From contig NZ_JACHZB010000004.1 of the NCBI RefSeq assembly GCF_014193255.1, positions 186,001-250,000 on the forward strand: a stretch of DNA of 64,000 nt, read 5' to 3'. Shown piece after piece: positions 8,542 through 16,778 of the stretch. The notes beneath the pieces are model-generated. The model did no database searches. It was given only the letters and a program-made list of their open reading frames with translations, and had not been told where the DNA came from. Positions within the stretch are counted from its first letter, which is position 1. Every line of letters starts with the position of its first letter. Source of the DNA: Rhizobium sp. BK196. GTDB lineage: Bacteria > Pseudomonadota > Alphaproteobacteria > Rhizobiales > Rhizobiaceae. The position numbers were made by a program, and so were the translations under genes.

Positions 8542-9305
8542 ATCTTCCACGGCGCCTTTCCGGAACTCCAGAGCTCCTCGAGCTGGTTGCGCTCGCGCAG
8601 CGTATCCATCGGCTGCCAGAAGCCGTCGTGGCGGAAGGCGGCCAGCTGCTTATTGGCCGTCAGCCACTGCATCGGACCGGCTTCCCAGATCGTGTCGTCG
8701 TCTTCGATAAGGTCGATGACGGAAGGATGCAGCACGAAGAAGCCGCCGTTGATGCGCTGGCCGTCGCCCTTCGGTTTCTCGATGAAGGCAGTCACCACAT
8801 CGTTCTCGATGTTCGTCGCGCCGAAGCGGCCCGGGGGCGTCACCGCACACATCGTTGCCTTCAGGCCGTGGCTGCGGTGGAAGGCGATTTCCGAGGTGAT
8901 GTCGATATCGGCGACACCGTCGCCATAGGTCAGGCAAAAGGGCTCGTCTGGGCTCAGGTGGTCGCGAATGCGTCGGATACGACCGCCCGTCATGGAGTTC
9001 ATGCCGGTATCGACAATGGTCACCTTCCAGCTGGGCTTCGAACCCTTGTGATATTCGATCGCGTTGGTGGCGAGGTCGACGGTGATGTCGCTGTGATGCA
9101 GGAACAGGTTTACGAAATATTCCTTGAGCATGTAGCCCTTGTAACCGGCGCAGATGATGAAATCATTCAGGCCGTGATGGGCATAGATGTTCATGATGTG
9201 CCAGAGGATCGGCTTTTCACCGATCTCGACCAGAGGCTTGGGCCGCACGCTGGTCTCTTCGGCGAGGCGCGAACCCAGACCACCTGCCAGAATTACGACT
9301 TTCAT
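8532..9305 (-). CDS. rfbF: Glucose-1-phosphate cytidylyltransferase
   Basis: 257 aa, the standard length. Start is ATG 9305, giving MKVVILAGGLGSRLAEET followed by RPKPLVEIG, the nucleotidyltransferase signature in its cytidylyltransferase form. It joins CTP and glucose-1-phosphate to CDP-glucose plus pyrophosphate. It is the first gene of the operon reading leftwards; about 320 nt with no gene lie upstream and should hold the promoter. Confidence 0.94.
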   Translation of the reverse strand: MKVVILAGGLGSRLAEETSVRPKPLVEIGEKPILWHIMNIYAHHGLNDFIICAGYKGYMLKEYFVNLFLHHSDITVDLATNAIEYHKGSKPSWKVTIVDTGMNSMTGGRIRRIRDHLSPDEPFCLTYGDGVADIDITSEIAFHRSHGLKATMCAVTPPGRFGATNIENDVVTAFIEKPKGDGQRINGGFFVLHPSVIDLIEDDDTIWEAGPMQWLTANKQLAAFRHDGFWQPMDTLRERNQLEELWSSGKAPWKIWA

Positions 9306-9629
9306 CCCAGGCGAACTCCAAAGGGTCTGATAATATTCATTGCCGCCGGCAGGCACCTGGCGAGTATGTCCGGTATGCGGGCAAGGATCTCTGCGGAGCG
9401 CAACGGCAGTAACTTCATCGTGATGCCGGTATCCGACTTCGTTCTTGTGCGAGGCTTGCCTTAGCTGACGCGAAAATAACCGGCAGCCGCGTGGCGTCCG
9501 CTCGCCCGGCTGAGTGGCTTGCCGGTAGTCTGCTGGAATTATTTGCTATTTTCGCAGCGCCGCGCGCATCGGCGCTGCATGCCTATGATTTTTAAGGGGT
9601 AAGAAAAGCACTCTGCGGGAACGGGGCGT
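9306..9629. other. Gene-free region upstream of rfbF
   Basis: No credible coding frame. It should carry the promoter of the leftward sugar operon. The only structure I can point to is an inverted repeat at 9555-9577 (CAGCGCCG, 7-nt loop, CGGCGCTG) with no clear U-tract on either strand. It lies downstream of the 50-aa minus-strand frame and might stop or stabilise that transcript. Confidence 0.4.
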
Positions 9630-9782
9630 TCAGAGAATGCGATCGAGCTTATGCTGGATATGCAGATTGGGCATTAACCCGGCCGTATGGGCGGCGCGAT
9701 AGGCGTTGCGTGCGGCATCGAAGGTCACGCCCCACATGATGGCGCTCAGAAGAAAGGCGATGATGTAGACCTGAATCCGCAT
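9630..9782 (-). CDS. Small putative membrane protein (50 aa)
   Basis: ATG 9782 to TGA 9630. The peptide begins MRIQVYIIAFLLSAIMWGV, a clear hydrophobic segment, and ends with a polar tail (LHIQHKLDRIL). One transmembrane helix with a short cytoplasmic or periplasmic tail is predicted. I do not recognise a family. No strong ribosome binding site is visible, which lowers confidence; codon choice looks like that of the neighbouring genes. It sits alone between the tRNA-Leu gene and the sugar operon. Confidence 0.5.
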   Translation of the reverse strand: MRIQVYIIAFLLSAIMWGVTFDAARNAYRAAHTAGLMPNLHIQHKLDRIL

Positions 9783-9894
9783 GAGGCCATCGAAATGGAG
9801 TATGTTGGCATTAATGTGGCAATGTTGAAGCGGCCCCGTGACGGGGCGGCGTCTCGACTGAAATTATTGGAAAATAAGCTCTTTCGAGAAGGAA

Positions 9895-9979
9895 TGGTGC
9901 CCAGAAGAGGACTCGAACCTCCACGCCTCGCGGCACAGGTACCTGAAACCTGCGCGTCTACCAATTCCGCCATCTGGGC
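9895..9979 (-). tRNA. tRNA-Leu (anticodon CAG)
   Basis: 85 nt including an encoded CCA end. Reading on the minus strand, the 7-bp acceptor stem GCCCAGA pairs with TCTGGGC, the D-arm is GCGGAATTGGTAGACGC, the anticodon stem-loop is CAGGT-TTCAGGT-ACCTG with CAG at the anticodon position, there is a long variable arm typical of class II tRNAs, and the T-arm contains GGTTCGAGTCC. It decodes CTG, the main leucine codon in this GC-rich genome. I see no integrase or attachment-site duplication beside it. Confidence 0.95.
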
Positions 9980-10146
9980 GACGGAGAGCCATGTACGGGC
10001 GTGGCCCTTTGCTGTCAACGGGGTTTTTGAAGTTTTCCTGACAGTATGCAAAAAAAGCGTCATGAAGCCGTGATTTCACCGCACAGGTCGTGGATGGCAT
10101 GGTGTGTTTCTTCACCCTATATGAGGGATAGTGAAAAGGAACCGCC

Positions 10147-10554
10147 ATGTTCGACCTTCGCCTCGCTCTTCTTGCCGGTCTGCTTGCCGCGGCGCCGCTG
10201 GCCGAGGCCGTTGCGGGCTCGCCGTCGATTGGGCCTGTCAATACGCAGTCTACGATCTGTGACTACCGCGGCTGCTTCGGGTTCGGCCCGCAACAGTGGC
10301 ATCGCCCGGCCTATGTCCAACCGAACTATCGCCCGCCCTATGCCGCCGGTCCAAAATATTACCAGCCGCCCGGCGCCCTGCCGCCAAGGTTGACCTATGA
10401 TCCGCCGCCGGTGCAGCGGGTGCGGCCCTCGGCGGACGATCGCAGCCGTCATGTGGAATGGTGCAGGAACGAATACCGCTCTTACAATCCGCGCACCGAT
10501 CGTTTCGTGACTTACGAGGGCATCTACAAGACCTGCCGCTCGCCTTATCGCTGA
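10147..10554 (+). CDS. BA14K family protein
   Basis: 135 aa with an N-terminal signal peptide (hydrophobic residues 5-22), a Pro/Tyr-rich linker and a C-terminal module HVEWCRNEYRSYNPRTDRF ending in CRSPY, the two-cysteine pattern of the BA14K family. These are small exported proteins of Brucella and rhizobia linked to surface or immunoreactive properties. The gene stands alone and meets the Rdx-type gene tail to tail with 3 nt between stops. Confidence 0.85.
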   Translation: MFDLRLALLAGLLAAAPLAEAVAGSPSIGPVNTQSTICDYRGCFGFGPQQWHRPAYVQPNYRPPYAAGPKYYQPPGALPPRLTYDPPPVQRVRPSADDRSRHVEWCRNEYRSYNPRTDRFVTYEGIYKTCRSPYR

Positions 10555-10557
10555 GTA

Positions 10558-10851
10558 TCAGCTTTCCAGCGAGGCCCGGTCGGTATGGCCGAGATCGCGG
10601 TCGGGCTCGATGATGTCGCGCACTCGTTGCTTGAGTTCTTTTGGTCCGGGAAAACCGCCGTCGCGCTTGCGCTCCCAGATCAGATCGCCATTGATGCGGA
10701 TTTCGAAATTGCCGCCAGTGCCGGGAATGAGCGCCACTTCTCCAAGACTGTCCGTAAAGGTTTGCAGCAGTTCCTGTGCCATCCAGGCGGCACGCAGCAG
10801 CCAGTTGCACTGGGTGCAGTAGAGGATCGTCACGCGGGCTTTCTCGGTCAT
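10558..10851 (-). CDS. SelT/SelW/SelH (Rdx) family redox protein
   Basis: 97 aa. The CxxC motif sits at Cys12-Thr-Gln-Cys15 (ILYCTQCNWLLRA), directly after the first beta strand, and GTGGNFEIRING follows, as in bacterial Rdx proteins with a thioredoxin-like fold. Both motif positions are Cys; no selenocysteine is implied. The molecular role of these proteins is poorly known; a thiol-redox function in the cytoplasm is assumed. Confidence 0.85.
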   Translation of the reverse strand: MTEKARVTILYCTQCNWLLRAAWMAQELLQTFTDSLGEVALIPGTGGNFEIRINGDLIWERKRDGGFPGPKELKQRVRDIIEPDRDLGHTDRASLES

Positions 10852-11035
10852 GGGAGACTCCTTTTATCCGTGGGATCTAAGGACTTCTAAAAGGCGCTGC
10901 AATGGACCGCCGCCGAATCGGCACGCCGAAAGTTCGGATTCAGTCTTTTTTGATAATTTTCCGTTAGCTATTCCAAACTGGTGTTCTTCGCGGATGAATG
11001 AAGCACCTTCAGTTTTGTTTTGCGTAACGGTGCTC

Positions 11036-12085
11036 ATGCGTTCCACGGCTGTCCCAGCGATCCTTCTTGCTTGCCTTGCTCTGGCGGGCTGCTCGTCGGC
11101 TTCCGGTCCGGAAACTCTTTCGGCCGGCGCCACTCCGAAACCGTCGAAGGAAATCACCGCTTCCGTCACCCCGCCGCCGGCGTCTGTGCCGCAGACCACA
11201 GGCCCGGCAGCCGAAACGGACGATGCGATACCCCAGGCAAGCCTTGCCTGGGAAGCACCTGCGCCTGCGCCGCGCGCCTTCTCGGCGATGACGCCTTCAG
11301 CCGTTTCACAGCCGGGGATGCCGGTTCCGAGCGAACGCCCCGTCGAATTCGCCATGGCGGCGGCACCCGCCATCGAGCCGCCGACCCGCGGTCGCTCGCG
11401 CGTCTATGGCTATGGTTTCCGCGATGCCAAGCCGATCAACTTCGGCAGGATTTCGCCGCGCAAGCTCCCGGTCCACGGTGTCGACGTTTCCCGCTGGCAG
11501 GGCGACATTGATTGGGAAACCTTGCGGACCCGCGGCGCGAATTTCGCCTTCATCAAAGCGACGGATGGCGGCGACCATTTGGATCCGATGTTCAAGACCA
11601 ATTGGCGGCGCGCCAAGGAGGCCGGCATCAAGCGCGGCGCCTATCACTTCTTCTATTGGTGCCGCACGGCCGGCGAACAGGCCGACTGGTTTATCCGCAA
11701 CGTGCCGCGTGACCCGGATGCACTGCCGCCGGTCATCGATGTGGAATGGAACGGCGAATCGAGCTGCAAGGTGAAGCTCTCCCGCGCTCGCGTGCAGGAA
11801 AAGATGCAGGTCTTCATGGAGAAGATCGAGCGGCACTATGGCAAGCGCCCGATCATCTACACCGCCCCGGATTTCTACGCCGACAATCTCGAAGGCGCCT
11901 TCCAGAACTATCACTTCTGGCTGCGTGCGGTCGCGGAACATCCCTCCAAGGTCTATCCGAACCGGAAGTGGCTCTTCTGGCAATATTCCGGCTCCGGCCT
12001 GTCGCATGGCGTCGAAGGCCGTATCGACCTCAACGTGTTCCGCGGGAGCGAGGAAGAGTGGCATCGCTGGGTGGCGGGGCTTTAA
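11036..12085 (+). CDS. Glycoside hydrolase family 25 lipoprotein (muramidase)
   Basis: 349 aa from ATG 11036. Residues 1-19 form a lipoprotein signal with lipobox LALAGC (Cys19), so the mature protein should be membrane-anchored. A Pro/Ala-rich linker runs to about residue 140. The GH25 domain follows: HGVDVSRWQGDIDW, YHFFYW, VIDVEWNG and RIDLNVFRG, with the catalytic Asp/Glu pair in the first and third motifs. Family enzymes cleave the MurNAc-GlcNAc bond of peptidoglycan. The lone gene and anchor suggest a cell-wall remodelling role. An upstream ATG at 10994 would place the signal internally and is rejected. Confidence 0.88.
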   Translation: MRSTAVPAILLACLALAGCSSASGPETLSAGATPKPSKEITASVTPPPASVPQTTGPAAETDDAIPQASLAWEAPAPAPRAFSAMTPSAVSQPGMPVPSERPVEFAMAAAPAIEPPTRGRSRVYGYGFRDAKPINFGRISPRKLPVHGVDVSRWQGDIDWETLRTRGANFAFIKATDGGDHLDPMFKTNWRRAKEAGIKRGAYHFFYWCRTAGEQADWFIRNVPRDPDALPPVIDVEWNGESSCKVKLSRARVQEKMQVFMEKIERHYGKRPIIYTAPDFYADNLEGAFQNYHFWLRAVAEHPSKVYPNRKWLFWQYSGSGLSHGVEGRIDLNVFRGSEEEWHRWVAGL

Positions 12086-12090
12086 AAGCA

Positions 12091-12115
12091 AAAGGCTGGC
12101 ACAGGGCCAGCCTCC
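12091..12115 (-). terminator. Intrinsic terminator of lepA
   Basis: An 8-bp perfect stem (AGGCTGGC, 5-nt loop, GCCAGCCT, 12093-12113) lies between the convergent GH25 and lepA genes. Read on the minus strand the stem is followed by TTTTGCTTTT, a usable U-tract, so it most likely ends lepA; on the plus strand the tail is poor. Confidence 0.65.
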
Positions 12116-12163
12116 GATTTCGTGTTGGGCCTGAAGGGGGGCACCGAAACTCGGATAGTCCCC

Positions 12164-13996
12164 TTACTCGTCGCCCATCTTTAGCGCGGCAATAAACGCT
12201 TCCTGCGGAATTTCCACCTTGCCGAACTGGCGCATGCGCTTCTTGCCGGCCTTCTGCTTGTCGAGCAGCTTGCGCTTGCGGGTGGCGTCGCCGCCATAGC
12301 ACTTCGCGGTCACGTCCTTGCGCAGCGCCGAGATCGTTTCGCGGGCGATCACGTTACCGCCGATCGCAGCCTGGATCGGGATCTTGAACATGTGCTTCGG
12401 AATCAGCTCCTTGAGCTTTTCGCACATGTCGCGGCCGCGCTTTTCGGCGGCCGTGCGATGCACCATCATCGATAGCGCGTCGACAGGCTCGCCGTTGACG
12501 AGGATCGACATCTTCACGAGGTTGCCCTCGCGATGGTCGGTGAGTGTATAGTCGAAGGAGGCATAACCTTTCGAGATCGACTTCAGCCGGTCGTAGAAAT
12601 CGAAGACGACTTCGTTGAGCGGCAGGTCATAGGTCAGCATCGCGCGCGTGCCGACATAGGTGAGCTCGATCTGGATGCCGCGCCGGTCCTGGCAGAGCTT
12701 CAGGATACCGCCGAGATAGTCGTCCGGTGTCAGGATCGTTGCGCGGATCCACGGCTCGTGGATTTCCGAGATCTTGACGACATCGGGCATGTCGGCCGGG
12801 TTGTGCAGCTCGCGCTCAGTGCCATCTGTCATGTACATCTTGTAGACAACGGACGGTGCGGTGGCGATAAGGTCAAGATCGAACTCGCGCTCCAGCCGCT
12901 CCTGGATGATTTCGAGATGCAGGAGGCCCAGGAAACCGCAGCGGAAACCGAAGCCGAGTGCAGCAGACGATTCCATTTCGAAGGAGAAGGAAGCGTCGTT
13001 GAGGCGAAGCTTGCCCATGGCGGCGCGCAGATCTTCGAAATCGGCCGCATCGACCGGGAAGAGACCGCAGAACACGACGGGCTGCGCCGGCTTGAAGCCC
13101 GGCAGCGCTTCGGCGGTTGGGCGCTTGTCTTCGGTAATGGTATCGCCGACGCGGGTATCGGCCACTTCCTTGATCGAAGCGGTGATGAAGCCGATCTCGC
13201 CGGGGCCGAGGCTGTCGACATTGACCATCTTGGGCGTCAGCACACCGACGCGCTCCACCTGGTATTTCGCATCCGTGCCCATCATCCGCACGGTCTGGCC
13301 CTTGGTCAGCACGCCGTCGATGACGCGCACAAGGACCATGACGCCGAGATAGGTATCGTACCAGCTGTCAACGAGCAGTGCCTTCAGCGGCGCCTTCTCG
13401 CCGCCGGGGCTCTTCGGTGCCGGCAGCTTATGAACGATCGCTTCGAGCACGTCGGGAATGCCGAGGCCGGTTTTCGCCGAAATCAGCACGGCCTCGGAAG
13501 CGTCGATGCCGATCACTTCCTCGATCTGTTCCTTGATGCGCTCCGGCTCGGCAGCCGGAAGGTCGATCTTGTTGAGGACGGTGACGATCTCATGATTGTT
13601 GTCGATCGCCTGGTAGACGTTGGCGAGCGTCTGGGCTTCCACGCCTTGGCTGGCATCGACGACGAGCAGCGAACCCTCGCATGCCGACAGCGACCGGGAA
13701 ACTTCATAGGCGAAGTCGACATGGCCGGGCGTGTCGATCAGGTTGAGGACATATTTCTCGCCGTTGTTCGCCTGGTAGTGCAGGCGCACGGTCTGTGCCT
13801 TGATGGTGATGCCGCGCTCGCGCTCGATATCCATATTATCGAGCACCTGCTCGGACATTTCGCGCTCGGCAAGGCCGCCGGTCGTCTGGATGAGGCGGTC
13901 AGCAAGCGTCGATTTGCCGTGGTCGATGTGGGCCACGATCGAGAAGTTGCGGATATGGGATAGCGGGGTGGTCGAATTGGTGCTCATGCGCGCCAT
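12164..13996 (-). CDS. lepA: Elongation factor 4 (LepA) GTPase
   Basis: 610 aa. G-domain motifs are complete: AHIDHGKST (P-loop), RGITI (switch I), DTPGH (G3) and NKIDLP (G4). They are followed by EF-G-like domains and the LepA-specific C-terminal domain ([31 protein letters not shown]). LepA binds ribosomes and assists initiation or 30S maturation. Start taken at ATG 13996; ATG 13987 three codons later is equally possible as neither has a clear ribosome binding site. It is monocistronic and ends at the hairpin downstream. Confidence 0.96.
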   Translation of the reverse strand: MARMSTNSTTPLSHIRNFSIVAHIDHGKSTLADRLIQTTGGLAEREMSEQVLDNMDIERERGITIKAQTVRLHYQANNGEKYVLNLIDTPGHVDFAYEVSRSLSACEGSLLVVDASQGVEAQTLANVYQAIDNNHEIVTVLNKIDLPAAEPERIKEQIEEVIGIDASEAVLISAKTGLGIPDVLEAIVHKLPAPKSPGGEKAPLKALLVDSWYDTYLGVMVLVRVIDGVLTKGQTVRMMGTDAKYQVERVGVLTPKMVNVDSLGPGEIGFITASIKEVADTRVGDTITEDKRPTAEALPGFKPAQPVVFCGLFPVDAADFEDLRAAMGKLRLNDASFSFEMESSAALGFGFRCGFLGLLHLEIIQERLEREFDLDLIATAPSVVYKMYMTDGTERELHNPADMPDVVKISEIHEPWIRATILTPDDYLGGILKLCQDRRGIQIELTYVGTRAMLTYDLPLNEVVFDFYDRLKSISKGYASFDYTLTDHREGNLVKMSILVNGEPVDALSMMVHRTAAEKRGRDMCEKLKELIPKHMFKIPIQAAIGGNVIARETISALRKDVTAKCYGGDATRKRKLLDKQKAGKKRMRQFGKVEIPQEAFIAALKMGDE

Positions 13997-14072
13997 ATAG
14001 CAGCGCGCAGATCGCCCGCAAAGCGGTAATTATCCCGCCGTTTACGCTATTTTGCTATCCGGGGAGCGTGCC

Positions 14073-14771
14073 TCAGACGGGCCACTTCTCCAGCCGCCAG
14101 GCCGAATCCCAGAACATCCATTCATATTGCGAGGCGCGCACGAAGACGTCCATCATCTGCTGGCGTTCCACCAGGGAGGCAGCGCGCCCGGCAATATCAG
14201 TCAAAGCGATGACCTCACGAGCGCCGGCCGCGAACTGCGGATCCCCATAGGTATTGATCCAGGCCTGAAAGACGTTGCCCTCGATCGCCGGCCTGCTCTT
14301 GATGCCTTCGCCGACATGCCAGTAGATCCAGAAGCACGGAAGGATGGCCGACAGCGCAACGGCATAAGAGCTGTGATAGGCCGTTGCCAGCAGGAAATTC
14401 GTATAAGCGAAGCAGGATGGCGAGGGCTCGGCCGCCGTCACATCCGCGCTCGAAATACCGAACTGGGTTAGGAAACCGGCATGCAGACCCTGCTCGACCG
14501 TGATCGCTTTCTGAGCCGACCCGAGAAAGCGCAGCACCTGGGCATTGTCGGGCGCCTTTGCGGCGACGATCGCAAGGCAGCGGGCATAGTGCTTCAGATA
14601 GATCGCATCCTGCAGGATGTAATGGCGGAACACCTCCGGCGGCAGCGTGCCGTCGGAAAGCCGTTCCAGCAACGGCAATCGCTCGATCTCGGCCATGATT
14701 GGCTTGATCCGCTCCCAGGCGGCAGCCGTGAAGCTTCCCGCCGTCTCAGTGCCTTGCGCAATACCGTCCAT
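14073..14771 (-). CDS. TenA family protein (thiaminase II-like)
   Basis: 232 aa from ATG 14771, which has GGAG 7 nt upstream. TenA hallmarks: LPPEVFRHYILQDAIYLKHY, YTNFLLATAYHSSY and LPCFWIYWHVGEG, where the Cys matches the TenA active-site cysteine. TenA enzymes release or salvage the pyrimidine moiety of thiamine (aminopyrimidine hydrolysis). There is no thi gene beside it. The gene is divergent from an XRE-cupin regulator, which may control it. Confidence 0.85.
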   Translation of the reverse strand: MDGIAQGTETAGSFTAAAWERIKPIMAEIERLPLLERLSDGTLPPEVFRHYILQDAIYLKHYARCLAIVAAKAPDNAQVLRFLGSAQKAITVEQGLHAGFLTQFGISSADVTAAEPSPSCFAYTNFLLATAYHSSYAVALSAILPCFWIYWHVGEGIKSRPAIEGNVFQAWINTYGDPQFAAGAREVIALTDIAGRAASLVERQQMMDVFVRASQYEWMFWDSAWRLEKWPV

Positions 14772-14846
14772 CTTGCTCTCCGCTTTTGAATGCCGCTGCC
14801 ATTTATCGACGGCGCTATGGTGAAAGCAAGGCCACTGATGAGGAGT

Positions 14847-14889
14847 TGATTCCATCATTGGATCATGTATTTCTCTTATAGTGGAATCA
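14847..14889. promoter_or_regulatory. Putative operator: interrupted dyad in the tenA / XRE-cupin divergent region
   Basis: TGATTCCA at 14847-14854 and its complement TGGAATCA at 14882-14889 form a perfect 8-nt inverted repeat about 27 nt apart, the right copy touching the regulator start codon. This geometry suits autoregulation by the adjacent HTH protein. It is an inference from symmetry only. Confidence 0.3.
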
Positions 14890-15470
14890 TGGATCGGAAG
14901 ATGGAACAGGAACTCCAACAGGCGATCGGCGTTCGCATCCGTACGTTGCGGCTGGAAAAAAGCCTCACTTTGGATGATCTCGCCAATGCCTCAGGGGTGA
15001 GCCGCGCCATGATCTCCCGTATCGAGCGTGCAGAGGCGAGTCCAACAGCCTCGCTTCTGGCGAGGGTCTGTGCTGCTCTTGGCCTCTCATTATCCGAATT
15101 CTTTGCCGACGAAGCGCAGGCGGCATCGCCGCTCTCGCGCCGTCAGGATCAGCAGGTCTGGCGCGATCCCGAAACCGGCTATATGCGCCGCGCCGTTTCG
15201 CCGTCGGGTACGGCCTCGGATATCGATATCGTCGATGTTGAGTTTCCCGCCGGTGCACGGGTCGCCTTCCCGCCGCACGCAGCGAGCCGCGGCATGACCC
15301 AGCATGTCTGGCTCTTTGACGGCGAGCTGGAAATGACCGTCGGCGAAACCGTTCACCGCCTCAAGCCTGGCGACTGCCTCTTCATGCCGGTCGGTGACGG
15401 CCATGTCTTTCACAATCCGGGTCACGCGCCGGCACGGTATTGCGTCGTGCTGGACCACGGCACCCGCTAA
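14889..15470 (+). CDS. XRE-family HTH regulator with C-terminal cupin domain
   Basis: 193 aa from ATG 14889; ATG 14901 with GGAAG just before it is an alternative. Residues about 10-66 are a helix-turn-helix (RTLRLEKSLTLDDLANASG, SRAMISRIERAEASPT) and residues about 105-185 are a cupin (HVWLFDGELEMTVGE, LKPGDCLFMPVGDGHVFHN). This layout senses a small ligand in the cupin and binds DNA with the HTH. The GNAT gene starts 28 nt downstream and is probably co-transcribed, while tenA is divergent. Confidence 0.88.
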   Translation: MDRKMEQELQQAIGVRIRTLRLEKSLTLDDLANASGVSRAMISRIERAEASPTASLLARVCAALGLSLSEFFADEAQAASPLSRRQDQQVWRDPETGYMRRAVSPSGTASDIDIVDVEFPAGARVAFPPHAASRGMTQHVWLFDGELEMTVGETVHRLKPGDCLFMPVGDGHVFHNPGHAPARYCVVLDHGTR

Positions 15471-15498
15471 CTCACGCGCTCATTGACCAGGAACCATC

Positions 15499-16017
15499 AT
15501 GTCGACCATCCGCTTTCTCTCCGCCGCCGAAGCCTATGCAGCCATTCCCGATCTTTGCGAGGTGCTTGCCGACTGCGTCAATGGCGGCGCTTCGGTCGGC
15601 TTCATGCAGCCCTATACGCCGGCTGATGCAGAACCCTATTGGCGGGGCGTCGCCGAAGCAGTGGCTGATGGCGCTACTCTCCTCTTCGGCGCCGAAATGG
15701 ATGGCAAAATAGTCGGCACCGTGCAGGTCGGCGCTGCCCAGATGCCGAACCAGCCGCATCGCGGCGACCTGAAGAAGCTGCTTGTTCATCGCTCCGCTCG
15801 CGGTCACGGCCTGGCGCGCCTCCTGATGGAGATGGCCGAGCAGGAAGCGGCCCGTCGCGGCAAGACGATCCTCGTTCTCGACACGGCAACCGGCAGCGAT
15901 GCCGAAGCGATTTATCCGCGTCTCGGCTGGGAGCGCGTCGGCGTCATCCCCGATTATGCGCTTTGGCCGGAAGGCGGGTTTTGCGCCACGACGCTTTTCT
16001 ACAAGCGGGTGGGCTGA
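15499..16017 (+). CDS. GNAT family N-acetyltransferase
   Basis: 172 aa. The acetyl-CoA motif A is KKLLVHRSARGHGLARLLM (V-x(5)-G-x-G-x-A form), followed by ILVLDTATGSDAEAIYPRLGW (motif B). The acceptor is unknown. Cotranscription with the XRE-cupin gene upstream is likely. Its last 19 nt overlap the end of the convergent HAD gene. Confidence 0.85.
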   Translation: MSTIRFLSAAEAYAAIPDLCEVLADCVNGGASVGFMQPYTPADAEPYWRGVAEAVADGATLLFGAEMDGKIVGTVQVGAAQMPNQPHRGDLKKLLVHRSARGHGLARLLMEMAEQEAARRGKTILVLDTATGSDAEAIYPRLGWERVGVIPDYALWPEGGFCATTLFYKRVG

Positions 16018-16625
16018 GGGTTCTGCGTAAAGGCGGCGATGGCATCTGCGAGCGCCGATGCGGGCGTCCAATGCAATGCCTTCCAGCCGAATTGCGCCGC
16101 AGCCGCAATATTCTCCTCGACATCGTCGATGAAGCCGATGTCTTCAGGCGCCACACCGACGCCATCGGTCACGAGGCGGAAAAAAGCACTTTCGGGCTTT
16201 CGAGCACCAAGGGCGGCGGAATAGAAGATGCCGTCGAAAAGCCCGCCGAGTTCGAGCACGTCGCGCAGGTAAGCCGCCCGCCTGTGCTCCTGATTCGTGG
16301 CAAGATAAAGAGGCGTGCCTTCGTCCTTCAGGCGGGCGAGGTCAGCAAGCAACTGCCGGTCCAGCCGGGAATCATTTTCAAACCAGTAATCGAGCAGTTT
16401 CTCGGCGGTAAGATGGGGAGCGATCCGGCCGAGAATTTCCGTCAGACGGGGTTCTATCGGCTCTTGGCCCGTAATGATCCCCGGCCAGTGCGGCATGAAG
16501 AACTCCCGCTGAAGCAAGGACGGCGACAGGCCGAGGTCGCGCTCGAGGTAAGTAAAAAGCGGCAGACCGTCCGCTGGCCGTCCGTGAACCAGCACGCCAT
16601 CGACATCGACCATCAGGATTTTCAT
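15999..16625 (-). CDS. HAD-superfamily hydrolase (IA-like)
   Basis: 208 aa from ATG 16625. HAD motif I is DVDGVLVHG, motif II YLATNQ, motif III lysine in GARKPESAF, motif IV IGFIDDVEEN. Members are mainly small-molecule phosphatases using an aspartyl-phosphate intermediate. No neighbour narrows the substrate. The 3' end overlaps the GNAT gene on the other strand. Confidence 0.85.
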   Translation of the reverse strand: MKILMVDVDGVLVHGRPADGLPLFTYLERDLGLSPSLLQREFFMPHWPGIITGQEPIEPRLTEILGRIAPHLTAEKLLDYWFENDSRLDRQLLADLARLKDEGTPLYLATNQEHRRAAYLRDVLELGGLFDGIFYSAALGARKPESAFFRLVTDGVGVAPEDIGFIDDVEENIAAAAQFGWKALHWTPASALADAIAAFTQNPQPTRL

Positions 16626-16778
16626 GGGGCTTAATCTCTTGAGGAAAAGGAACGCATTCTGAAATCGGCTTGAACGTGGCGTCATCTTTCGTGGCGATCA
16701 AGACGTGTTCAACGGCTTTTTTCTTGGGGCGGGCCTGTGTAAGGCTTGAGTCTGACAGACTGATTTGCGGAGGAACTC

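Noticed and set aside
9555..9577. Inverted repeat considered as a terminator
   Set aside because: Eight-base arms but no U-tract on either strand; described only as a hairpin in the gene-free region.
9895..9979. tRNA-Leu as an integration site for a genomic island
   Set aside because: No integrase, no duplicated tRNA 3' end and no change of gene content or base use that starts at the tRNA.
10558..10851. Selenoprotein reading of the Rdx gene
   Set aside because: Both positions of the CxxC motif are encoded by TGC or TGT codons, with no in-frame TGA at the motif.
12533..13963. A 476-codon open frame on the plus strand
   Set aside because: Antisense shadow of lepA for the same reason.
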